A DNA stretch of 5,157 nt, from the NCBI GenBank assembly GCA_028870815.1, contig JAGWOU010000181.1, positions 1 to 5,157 on the forward strand, given 5' to 3'. Positions within the stretch are counted from its first letter, which is position 1. Each line of letters opens with the position of its first letter. Origin of the DNA: Rhodospirillales bacterium (lineage in GTDB: Bacteria > Pseudomonadota > Alphaproteobacteria > Acetobacterales > Acetobacteraceae). Both the position numbers and the translations under genes were made by a program. Below are positions 1-5,157 of this stretch, piece after piece. Under the pieces are notes generated by a model, which was given only the letters and a program-made list of their open reading frames with translations, made no database searches and was not told where the DNA came from.

Positions 1-776
1 ACCGGCCGGTCGGCGTTATTTTGTTCGCGAGGAACATCATTGAGCCTACACAACTTATTGATCTTAATGCAGAATTGAAAAGCATTCTGCCCGAGAGCGC
101 GGTGCGGATGGTGGACCAGGAAGGCGGGCGCGTGGCGCGGCTGCGGCCACCGCATTGGCCGGCTCTACCTGCGGCGGCCACGTTGAAAACCACAGAGGAC
201 GCCTATGCTCATGGCCGCGCCTTGGGTTCGATGGTGCGCGAAGCAGGTTTTACCATGACGGCAGCGCCGGTGCTCGACCTGCTTATAGACGGTGCCAATT
301 CGGTCATCGGCGACCGCGCCATTACCGGAGATCCAGAAACCGTGGGCCGGTTGGGTGGAGAGATCGCGCGGGGCATCATGGATGAGGGCGTTGCGCCGGT
401 GATAAAACATATGCCGGGCCACGGACGGGCGGCGCTGGACAGCCACCTGGCGTTGCCGCGCGTGGCCATGAATGATGACGACGACCATCTGCCCTTCATC
501 ATGAACCGTGACCTGCCTTGGGGGATGACCGCGCATATCGTTTATGAACAATGGGATAAAAACCGTCCTGCTACGGTCTCACCGATCGTCATCCAGAACA
601 TCATCCGGGAGAAAATCGGTTTCAAGGGCCGTTTGATGTCCGATGACCTGGCGATGCACGCGCTTTCCGGCTCCCCGGCGGAACGGGCAAGGGCCGCGCT
701 GGCGGCGGGGTGCGACATCGCGCTTTATTGCCCTGGCGATTTTGAAGGCAACCGCGCCGTGCTGGAGGCGCTGTAG
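1..776 (+). CDS. nagZ: Beta-N-acetylhexosaminidase NagZ (5'-partial)
   Basis: Glycoside hydrolase family 3 enzyme of the cytoplasm that removes GlcNAc from GlcNAc-1,6-anhydroMurNAc (peptides) during peptidoglycan recycling. The reading frame is already open at base 3 and reads PVGVILFARN, a conserved early segment of the family, so the true start (about 30 residues earlier in typical homologues) lies outside the window; the TTG at 21 is internal. Visible signatures are VDQEGGRVARL (bases 111-143), the catalytic loop KHMPGHGR followed by the DSH dyad (Asp at 438-440, His at 444-446), and MSDDLAM with the likely nucleophile Asp at 642-644. The protein stops soon after the AAGCDIALYCPGD segment: about 43 residues follow the nucleophile, against about 90 in E. 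coli NagZ as I recall it, so the C-terminal helical tail looks missing. All catalytic motifs are intact, so activity is plausible. The stop codon directly abuts the next start. Confidence 0.93.
   Translation, partial: RPVGVILFARNIIEPTQLIDLNAELKSILPESAVRMVDQEGGRVARLRPPHWPALPAAATLKTTEDAYAHGRALGSMVREAGFTMTAAPVLDLLIDGANSVIGDRAITGDPETVGRLGGEIARGIMDEGVAPVIKHMPGHGRAALDSHLALPRVAMNDDDDHLPFIMNRDLPWGMTAHIVYEQWDKNRPATVSPIVIQNIIREKIGFKGRLMSDDLAMHALSGSPAERARAALAAGCDIALYCPGDFEGNRAVLEAL
764..768 (+). promoter_or_regulatory. Shine-Dalgarno for the M50 protease gene
   Basis: GGAGG lies inside the last codons of nagZ, 8 bases before the ATG at 777. This is near-ideal spacing and supports that ATG as the real start. 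Because the site is within the nagZ coding end, ribosomes finishing nagZ would be well placed to reinitiate. Confidence 0.75.
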
Positions 777-1481
777 ATGCCGCATTTTCTGCTCATCGTC
801 ATTGCCCTGGCCATCGCCATCATTCTGCACGAACTGGCGCATGGGGTTGTTGCTTGCTGGATGGGCGACCACACGGCGCGTTGGGCCGGACGGCTGACAT
901 TGAACCCCTTGAAGCACATCGACCGGACCGGCAGCATCATGGTGCCGCTGATTCTGGCTGCTGGGCAGATTCTTACATTGGGGCGGATCGCGTTCCTCTA
1001 CGGCTGGGCAAAGCCCGTGCCGGTCAATCCGGTCAATCTGCGGATTCGTGAGTACCGTAACCCCCGGCGGCTGATGGCCATTGTGGCGGTGGCGGGGCCG
1101 GTGACGAATTTTTTGCTGGCACTTGCGGGAGGCTTCGCGATCCATGGGGCGGAGGCGATGCAGTCGATAAGGTTGATCGACTTTCTGGCCTATTTTATCC
1201 AGATCAATCTGTTGCTTGGGCTGTTCAACCTCATTCCGCTGCCGCCTATGGATGGTGGGCGCATTGCCGTTGGCGTGCTGCCTTTGCCGCTTGCCATAAA
1301 GCTTGCTCAGGCGGAGAAAATCGGCATCGCGGCGGTGCTGCTGGTGCTGTTCGTGCTGCCTTTGGCGCTGGCGCAGCTTGGCATTCGTTTTGACCCCTTC
1401 CGCGAGGTGATGGGGCTGGTTTTGCCCGCTGCCGAGCACGTGGTTCTGGTTCTGACGGGGAATGGCGTTGGAAACAACTGA
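777..1481 (+). CDS. Site-2 protease family (M50) membrane metalloprotease
   Basis: A 234-residue polytopic membrane protein of the compact site-2 protease family (COG1994/SpoIVFB-like Zn proteases), lacking the PDZ domain of RseP and the CBS domain of other members. The zinc motif HELAH is at residues 18-22 within the first membrane segment, followed by the family-typical RLTLNPLKHID (39-49). GPVTN (107-111) precedes another hydrophobic segment, and the second active-site region NLIPLPPMDGGR (151-162) carries the third zinc ligand, Asp159. Hydrophobic stretches at about 3-20, 52-72, 98-120, 135-155 and 182-200 fit 4 to 6 membrane spans. The family cleaves substrates within or beside the membrane; the substrate here cannot be told from sequence. 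The gene starts on the base after the nagZ stop and its last 20 bases overlap scpA, so it belongs to the operon. Confidence 0.9.
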   Translation: MPHFLLIVIALAIAIILHELAHGVVACWMGDHTARWAGRLTLNPLKHIDRTGSIMVPLILAAGQILTLGRIAFLYGWAKPVPVNPVNLRIREYRNPRRLMAIVAVAGPVTNFLLALAGGFAIHGAEAMQSIRLIDFLAYFIQINLLLGLFNLIPLPPMDGGRIAVGVLPLPLAIKLAQAEKIGIAAVLLVLFVLPLALAQLGIRFDPFREVMGLVLPAAEHVVLVLTGNGVGNN

Positions 1482-2217
1482 AGCGCTTGTTCTGAAACTT
1501 GAAGGGTTTGAGGGCCCGCTGGACCTGTTGCTGGAACTGGCGCGCACACAGAAGGTGGATCTCGCCAAAATCTCCATTTTGCAGCTGGTGGAGCAGTTTC
1601 TGGGTGTGATCGAGGGTGCGCGCCGGGTGCGGCTGGAGCTGGCGGCGGATTGGCTGGTGATGGCGGCCTGGCTGACCTGGCTGAAGTCCCGCCTGCTGGT
1701 GCCGCAGTTGGGCGAACCTGAGGACGCCGAGGTGGCGGCGGAGATTCTGCAGGCCCGGCTGATGGATTTGCAGGCGATGCGGCAGGCCGCGAAATGGCTG
1801 GGCGGGCGGCCGCAACTGGGCTGGGACGTGTTTGAACGCGGCATCCCGGAGGAACTGACGGAGCTGGACCGCTCCCGCCTGAAGCTGGAAATGAGCGGGC
1901 TGCTCTCGGCCTATCTCGCGGCGCGGCGCCGGGCGGGGGCCAAGCAGCAATACCGCCCGAAACCGATGGTGTATTTCTCGGTGCAGGATGCATTGCAGCG
2001 GGTTGGCAGGCTGCTTGGCTCCTTGCCGGACTGGGCCAGTTTGGAGCAATTTTTGCCGGAAGGGCTGGAGGATGGCGTTCCACGCCGGGCAGCCATCTCC
2101 TCAACCCTCATCGCGGGGCTGGAAATGGCCAAGGGCGGACAGCTAGATTTGCGGCAGGACGAGAAATTTGGGCCGATTCTGATGCGGAAGAAGGAGGGTG
2201 GGGGATTTGACGGATGA
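1462..2217 (+). CDS. scpA: Segregation and condensation protein A (ScpA kleisin)
   Basis: The 251-residue kleisin subunit of the SMC-ScpAB condensin, which bridges the SMC head and neck and helps compact and segregate replicated chromosomes. The N-terminal SMC-neck binding region carries the hallmark LEGFEGPLDLLLELA (residues 13-27) followed by KVDLAKISILQLVEQFL (31-47). WLVMAAWLTWLKSRLLVP (64-81) is the next conserved block. The C-terminal winged helix that binds the SMC cap is seen in AAISSTLIAGLEMAKGGQ (210-227) and FGPILMR (236-242). Length is within the usual range of about 240-290. An in-frame TGA at 1453-1455 limits the start to the ATG at 1462 (or a less likely TTG at 1468). The Shine-Dalgarno is poor, so translation probably depends on coupling to the upstream gene, which it overlaps by 20 bases. 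It is followed by its partner scpB, also overlapping. Confidence 0.96.
   Translation: MALETTEALVLKLEGFEGPLDLLLELARTQKVDLAKISILQLVEQFLGVIEGARRVRLELAADWLVMAAWLTWLKSRLLVPQLGEPEDAEVAAEILQARLMDLQAMRQAAKWLGGRPQLGWDVFERGIPEELTELDRSRLKLEMSGLLSAYLAARRRAGAKQQYRPKPMVYFSVQDALQRVGRLLGSLPDWASLEQFLPEGLEDGVPRRAAISSTLIAGLEMAKGGQLDLRQDEKFGPILMRKKEGGGFDG
2191..2197 (+). promoter_or_regulatory. Shine-Dalgarno that decides the scpB start
   Basis: AAGGAGG is a full-strength ribosome binding site inside the 3' end of scpA. The GTG at 2198 touches it with no spacer and cannot be used efficiently with it. The TTG at 2207 lies 9 bases downstream and is therefore the preferred scpB start. Confidence 0.7.
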
Positions 2218-2812
2218 ATTCACCCCGGCGATGCGCTTGGCCGAGGCGGCAATTTTCGCGGCTACTCAGCCTGTTACGGCGCGAATGCTGGCCAATCTGT
2301 TGCCCGAGGATGAGGATGTAGATGCCGTGATGGCGGCCCTGACCCAAGCTTATGAGGCGCGCGGGGTGAACATCGTCATGGTTGGCGGGGGCTGGCAGTT
2401 CCGCACCGCACCGGATTTGGCGCCTGCCTTGCGCAAGGTGGTGGAATTGCCGCGCCGTCTGCCTCGTGTGGCGATGGAGAGTCTGGCCATCATTGCCTAC
2501 CACCAGCCGGTGACACGCACGGAGATCGAGGAGATTCGTGGCGCGGCACTTTCCCAGAACACGCTGGATTTGTTGCTGGAAAATGGGTTGGTGACGCCAA
2601 AGGGACGCAAGGAGACGCCGGGCCGCCCGACCCTATGGGGCACGACCCCGGCATTTCTGGCGCAGTTCGGGTTGAATGATCTGCGCGAATTGCCGAAGCG
2701 CGAAGAATTGCTGATCGACCCTACTGGTCCGGCGCTTTCCGCCCCGCCGCGGGAGGCGGAACTGCCGATTGAGGCCGTGCTGGCGCCTGAGAGTGAAGGT
2801 GAGCCCGGATGA
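2207..2812 (+). CDS. scpB: Segregation and condensation protein B (ScpB)
   Basis: Dimeric winged-helix partner of ScpA in the SMC-ScpAB complex, acting on the nucleoid. From the TTG at 2207 the product has 201 residues, beginning MTDEFTPAMRLAEA. The first winged-helix domain covers about residues 9-77 (with GGGWQFRTAPDLAP at 60-73) and the second about 84-165. The second contains the strongly conserved SLAIIAYHQPVTRTEIEEIRG core (92-112), LLLENGLV (122-129), TPGRPTLWGTT (137-147) and FGLNDLRELP (154-163). The tail after residue 170 is proline- and acid-rich and probably disordered. The alternative GTG at 2198 would add three residues but abuts the Shine-Dalgarno. The gene overlaps scpA by 11 bases and the chaC start by 4 (ATGA), implying coupled synthesis. 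Confidence 0.95.
   Translation: MTDEFTPAMRLAEAAIFAATQPVTARMLANLLPEDEDVDAVMAALTQAYEARGVNIVMVGGGWQFRTAPDLAPALRKVVELPRRLPRVAMESLAIIAYHQPVTRTEIEEIRGAALSQNTLDLLLENGLVTPKGRKETPGRPTLWGTTPAFLAQFGLNDLRELPKREELLIDPTGPALSAPPREAELPIEAVLAPESEGEPG
2796..2803 (+). promoter_or_regulatory. Shine-Dalgarno for the chaC-like gene
   Basis: AAGGTGAG, one mismatch from the AAGGAGG consensus core, ends 5 bases before the ATG at 2809. It lies within the end of scpB and supports this start and translational coupling through the ATGA overlap. Confidence 0.6.
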
Positions 2813-3480
2813 GCAGGTTGCGGATCACCCGGCAGACGCTGATGGATGGCACGCTGCGTGCCAAGCAACGCGAATATGCCGAGAAGCATCCTGATATGCG
2901 CTGGCGGACGGATGCCGAGATGACGGCGCTGCTGGAACGTATTCTGAGTGAGCATCCGCCAGGGGAGGATCTTTGGATCTTCGGCTACGGATCGTTGATC
3001 TGGAACCCAGCCTTTCATTACGAGGAAAGCCGTTGTGCCCTGCTGCGCGGCTGGCACCGGCGGTTCTGCCTGAAACTGTTAATAGGGCGCGGCACGCCGG
3101 AAACGCCCGGGCTGATGCTGGCGCTGGACAAGGGCGGCGCCTGCCGTGGCGTGGCCTTCAGGATCAGCGCCGGTAAGTTGCAGGAAGAGCTGGGACTGCT
3201 CTGGCAGCGAGAGATGTATGGCGGGGCGTACAATGCACGCTGGGTAAAACTGGCGGTGGGCGGGCAGCAGATGCGCGCGCTTACCTTTGTCATCAACCCC
3301 AGCCATCCGCGCTACATCAAGGAACTCACCATAGAGGAAACAGCCAGGCTAATTGCCTCCGGCCAGGGTGATCTGGGCAGTTGCCGGGAATATTTCGACA
3401 ATACCGTGGCGCATTTACGCGAAATGGGCGTGAAGGACGCGGCGCTGGCGCGCATTGCCGCGTCTTTGCCATCCGCGTGA
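2809..3480 (+). CDS. chaC: Glutathione-specific gamma-glutamylcyclotransferase (ChaC family)
   Basis: A 223-residue cytosolic enzyme of the ChaC family, which splits glutathione into 5-oxoproline and Cys-Gly. LWIFGYGSLIWNP (residues 55-67) holds the substrate-binding YGSL loop. GWHRRFCLKL (81-90), RGTPETPGLMLALDKGG (94-110) and LLWQREM (130-136) follow the order and spacing of E. coli ChaC; Glu135 in QREM is the expected catalytic acid. NPSHPRY (163-169) and GDLGSCREYFDNT (187-199) complete the fold. The roughly 50 residues before the catalytic domain are helical and charged, and somewhat longer than a minimal cyclotransferase. Length matches the family and nothing is broken. Its position is unusual: it overlaps scpB by 4 bases and occupies the place where alphaproteobacteria usually carry tatA. 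No functional link to its neighbours is evident. Confidence 0.93.
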   Translation: MSRLRITRQTLMDGTLRAKQREYAEKHPDMRWRTDAEMTALLERILSEHPPGEDLWIFGYGSLIWNPAFHYEESRCALLRGWHRRFCLKLLIGRGTPETPGLMLALDKGGACRGVAFRISAGKLQEELGLLWQREMYGGAYNARWVKLAVGGQQMRALTFVINPSHPRYIKELTIEETARLIASGQGDLGSCREYFDNTVAHLREMGVKDAALARIAASLPSA

Positions 3481-3481
3481 T

Positions 3482-3497
3482 GGCCTGCTAGCAAGCC
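3482..3497 (+). repeat. Imperfect 16-base palindrome in the chaC-tatB gap
   Basis: Seven of the eight symmetric base pairs match (only 3485/3494 do not), with the perfect core TGCTAGCA at 3486-3493. It fills most of the 23-base gap, the only sizeable gap in this gene block. No T-run follows, so it does not look like an intrinsic terminator. It could be a binding site, a weak RNA hairpin or chance. Confidence 0.3.
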
Positions 3498-3503
3498 TGC
3501 GCG

Positions 3504-3938
3504 ATGTTTGGATTATCCTGGGGTGAAATAGGTCTGATCATGGCGGTGGCGCTTATCGCCATTGGGCCGAAGGACTTGCCTGTCGCCATTCGCACCGTCA
3601 CCGGGCTGATCAAGAAGGCCAGAGGCATGGCGGCGGAGTTCCAGGGCCATATCGACGAGATGATGCGCGAGGCGAATCTCTCCGATGTGAAAGGCGAGAT
3701 CGACAAGCTGAGGCGCTTTGATTTCCGCACCGCAGCTGAGGACACGATTGACCCGGATGGCTCGCTGCGCGCCAACGTGAGGGACGTGAACGAGAGCATG
3801 GCGGCTACGCCTTATAAGCCGCCGGCCCCCGTGGAGGAGCTGCCGCCGGACGCGCCGGCTGTGATACCGCCCGAAGCGGCGCGCAAGGCGCCAGTTCCCG
3901 CTTTTATTCCGCCCGGTACCAGGCGTTGGGGTTTTTAA
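3504..3938 (+). CDS. tatB: Sec-independent protein translocase subunit TatB
   Basis: A 144-residue subunit of the twin-arginine translocase, which with TatC forms the receptor for folded proteins carrying RR signal peptides. Residues 1-20 are the short membrane helix with the conserved Glu8. The hinge GPKDLP (21-26) marks TatB rather than TatA. An amphipathic helix (about 27-57, including KKARGMAAEFQGHIDEMMREA) and a second charged helical region to about residue 72 follow. The tail from about 103 to 138 is proline- and alanine-rich and probably unstructured. The N-terminus MFGLSWGE fits the family, fixing the start even though no good Shine-Dalgarno is visible in the 20 bases before it. It lies 23 bases after chaC and 3 bases before tatC. 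A tatA gene, normally just upstream, is not present in this window. Confidence 0.95.
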   Translation: MFGLSWGEIGLIMAVALIAIGPKDLPVAIRTVTGLIKKARGMAAEFQGHIDEMMREANLSDVKGEIDKLRRFDFRTAAEDTIDPDGSLRANVRDVNESMAATPYKPPAPVEELPPDAPAVIPPEAARKAPVPAFIPPGTRRWGF

Positions 3939-3941
3939 TGC

Positions 3942-4745
3942 ATGTCCGATGATGGCGATGAGATCAACGACAAGGAAATGCCGTTGCTCGAGCACCTGGC
4001 GGAGTTACGCCGCAGGCTGATCTGGTCGGCCGTGACGTTTATTCTGTGCTTCGTCGTTTGCTACCATTTCGCGCCCCGGATTTATGACTTTCTGGCGGCT
4101 CCGCTGGCGCATGCACTAGAGGCGCAAGGGCATAAGCCCGAGCTGATTTACACCGCCCTTTACGAGGCGTTTTTTACCTATGTGAAGGTGGCGGTGTTCG
4201 CGGCGGCATTCATCTCCTTCCCCGTGGTGGCGGCGCAAATTTGGCTGTTTGTAGCACCCGGCCTGTACAAGCGCGAAAAACGGGCGCTGCTACCGTTTCT
4301 TTTCGCGACGCCGCTTTTGTTTTTTGCCGGCGGGGCGCTGGCTTACTATGTGTTCTTTCCGGTGGCGTGGAAGTTTTTCCTATCCTTCCAAACATCCGGC
4401 GGGTCGGTGGATATCGCCCTGCTGCCGAAGGTCGCGGATTATCTGAACATCGTGATGAAGCTGATCTTCGCCTTCGGACTCAGCTTTGAGCTGCCGGTGC
4501 TGCTGACTCTGCTGGGCAAGGTTGGCATCGTTTCCTATGCCGCGTTGAAGAAATACCGGCGCTATGCCTATGTGGGCTGCTTCATTGTTGCAGCGGTGAT
4601 GGCCCCGCCGGATGTACCGAGCCAGTGTATCATGGCCGGGCTGCTGATCTTCCTGTTCGAAATCTCGCTATTCCTGGTGCGGATGGTGGAACCGAAGGCC
4701 GTAGAAGACGAAACCGAAACGGAAAAAGACCCCGAACATGCATGA
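3942..4745 (+). CDS. tatC: Sec-independent protein translocase subunit TatC
   Basis: The 267-residue polytopic core of the twin-arginine translocase in the inner membrane, which recognises the RR motif of signal peptides. The cytoplasmic N-terminus has LLEHLAELRRRL (residues 15-26). Six membrane segments lie at about 28-48, 82-104, 116-138, 165-188, 206-220 and 229-246. The signal-peptide binding site is intact: Phe103 in WLFVAP and Glu112 in LYKREKRAL correspond to E. coli Phe94 and Glu103. Glu183 in FGLSFELPV matches the membrane glutamate of the fourth segment. APPDVPSQ (221-228) is the conserved loop, with Ala in place of the common Thr. The tail from residue 250 is short and acidic. The start at 3942 lies 3 bases after tatB; an internal ATG at 3978 is less likely. 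The 3' end overlaps serS by 8 bases. Confidence 0.97.
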   Translation: MSDDGDEINDKEMPLLEHLAELRRRLIWSAVTFILCFVVCYHFAPRIYDFLAAPLAHALEAQGHKPELIYTALYEAFFTYVKVAVFAAAFISFPVVAAQIWLFVAPGLYKREKRALLPFLFATPLLFFAGGALAYYVFFPVAWKFFLSFQTSGGSVDIALLPKVADYLNIVMKLIFAFGLSFELPVLLTLLGKVGIVSYAALKKYRRYAYVGCFIVAAVMAPPDVPSQCIMAGLLIFLFEISLFLVRMVEPKAVEDETETEKDPEHA

Positions 4746-5157
4746 TATTAAGATGATCCGCGAGGACGCCGCCGGGTTTGACGCGGCGCTAGGGCGCAGG
4801 GGTATCCAGCCGCTTTCGAGAGAAATTCTGGAACTGGACGAACAGCGCCGAGCCGCTTTGGCCAAGCAGCAGGAATTGCAGGCTGAGCGTAATGCGATCT
4901 CCAAGAAGATCGGTGAAGCAAAACGCAACAAGCAGGATAGCGCAGTGCTAGAGGCGGATGGAACTCGGCTTCGCGGCGAGATCGAGGCGCTGGACGCTGA
5001 GGGGCCGCGTCTTGACGGCATGCTGCGTGATACTTTGTCGAAAATCCCCAACCTGCTCGACGCCTCTGTGCCGGACGGCAAGGATGAGACAGAGAACAAG
5101 CAGGAAAAACTCTGGGGTACGCCGCATGAGTTTGCCTTTGCGCCGAAGCAGCATTTT
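4738..5157 (+). CDS. serS: Seryl-tRNA synthetase SerS (3'-partial)
   Basis: The first 140 codons of the cytosolic class II synthetase that charges tRNA-Ser (and tRNA-Sec where present). The frame stays open to the last base of the window, so the catalytic domain is outside. The N-terminus MHDIKMIRED matches the family's M-x-D-I/L-K-x-I-R-E start. The tRNA-binding antiparallel coiled coil spans about residues 28-101, with ELDEQRRAALAKQQELQAER (32-51) and SKKIGEAKR (55-63) on the first arm and a second arm from about 68. The linker into the catalytic core is recognisable as IPNLLDASVPDGKDETEN (103-120), then WGTPHEF (126-132). The ATG at 4738 lies inside tatC (8-base overlap), with only a weak upstream GGA at 4721. 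An in-frame ATG at 4753 would cut into the conserved N-terminus and is unlikely. Confidence 0.95.
   Translation, partial: MHDIKMIREDAAGFDAALGRRGIQPLSREILELDEQRRAALAKQQELQAERNAISKKIGEAKRNKQDSAVLEADGTRLRGEIEALDAEGPRLDGMLRDTLSKIPNLLDASVPDGKDETENKQEKLWGTPHEFAFAPKQHF

Noticed and set aside
21..23. TTG at 21 as the NagZ start
   Set aside because: The frame is open upstream and already encodes the conserved PVGVI segment, so the start is outside the window.
579..1844. Long open frame on the minus strand, 421 codons, antisense to the end of nagZ, the M50 gene and the start of scpA
   Set aside because: It crosses three well-supported genes, its translation is rich in Q, R, H, P and S with no recognisable domain, and long antisense frames are common opposite GC-rich coding sequence.
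1246..2104. Two further long minus-strand frames (1246-2049 and 1307-2104) opposite scpA
   Set aside because: Low-complexity P/Q/A/R-rich translations, mutually overlapping and antisense to a clear kleisin gene; shadow frames.
3482..3497. Palindrome as an intrinsic terminator after chaC
   Set aside because: No run of T follows, the stem is short and interrupted, and tatB starts 6 bases later.
3504..3938. Possibility that this gene is tatA or a TatA/B fusion
   Set aside because: The GPKDLP hinge, Glu8 and the long charged region followed by a proline-rich tail are TatB features; there is only one membrane helix.
4668..5154. Minus-strand frames opposite the end of tatC and serS
   Set aside because: Serine/arginine-rich translation mirroring the SerS coiled coil; no domain and no ribosome binding context of its own.

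Overview
The window is a tightly packed, one-directional (+ strand) stretch of housekeeping genes from a GC-rich Gram-negative bacterium. Gene order (nagZ, scpA, scpB, tatB, tatC, serS) and protein signatures (NagZ with GHGR-DSH, TatB with the GPKDLP hinge) point to an alphaproteobacterium. The M50 protease between nagZ and scpA makes me lean towards Acetobacteraceae or a relative; that lineage call is from memory of gene order and was not searched.

Layout: (1) the 3' part of nagZ, peptidoglycan recycling, cut by the window start and ending early at its own stop; (2) a compact membrane site-2-type metalloprotease (M50), starting on the base after the nagZ stop; (3) scpA and (4) scpB, the kleisin and winged-helix partners of the SMC chromosome condensation complex; (5) a chaC-type glutathione-specific gamma-glutamylcyclotransferase; (6) tatB and (7) tatC, the receptor subunits of twin-arginine protein export; (8) the 5' part of serS, seryl-tRNA synthetase, running off the window end. 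All junctions overlap or are separated by 0 to 23 bases, and no terminator or internal promoter is visible, so the block is probably one transcript with extensive translational coupling. No intergenic stretch approaches 300 bases.

The genes serve unrelated basic tasks (wall recycling, membrane proteolysis, chromosome segregation, glutathione turnover, protein export, tRNA charging) rather than one pathway. The departures from the expected arrangement are: tatA, usually just before tatB in alphaproteobacteria, is absent, and chaC sits in that slot; NagZ looks about 50 residues short at its C-terminus; and the only real gap, before tatB, holds an imperfect 16-base palindrome and no clear Shine-Dalgarno sequence. 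I see no mobile element, CRISPR array, RNA gene or convincing novel system.
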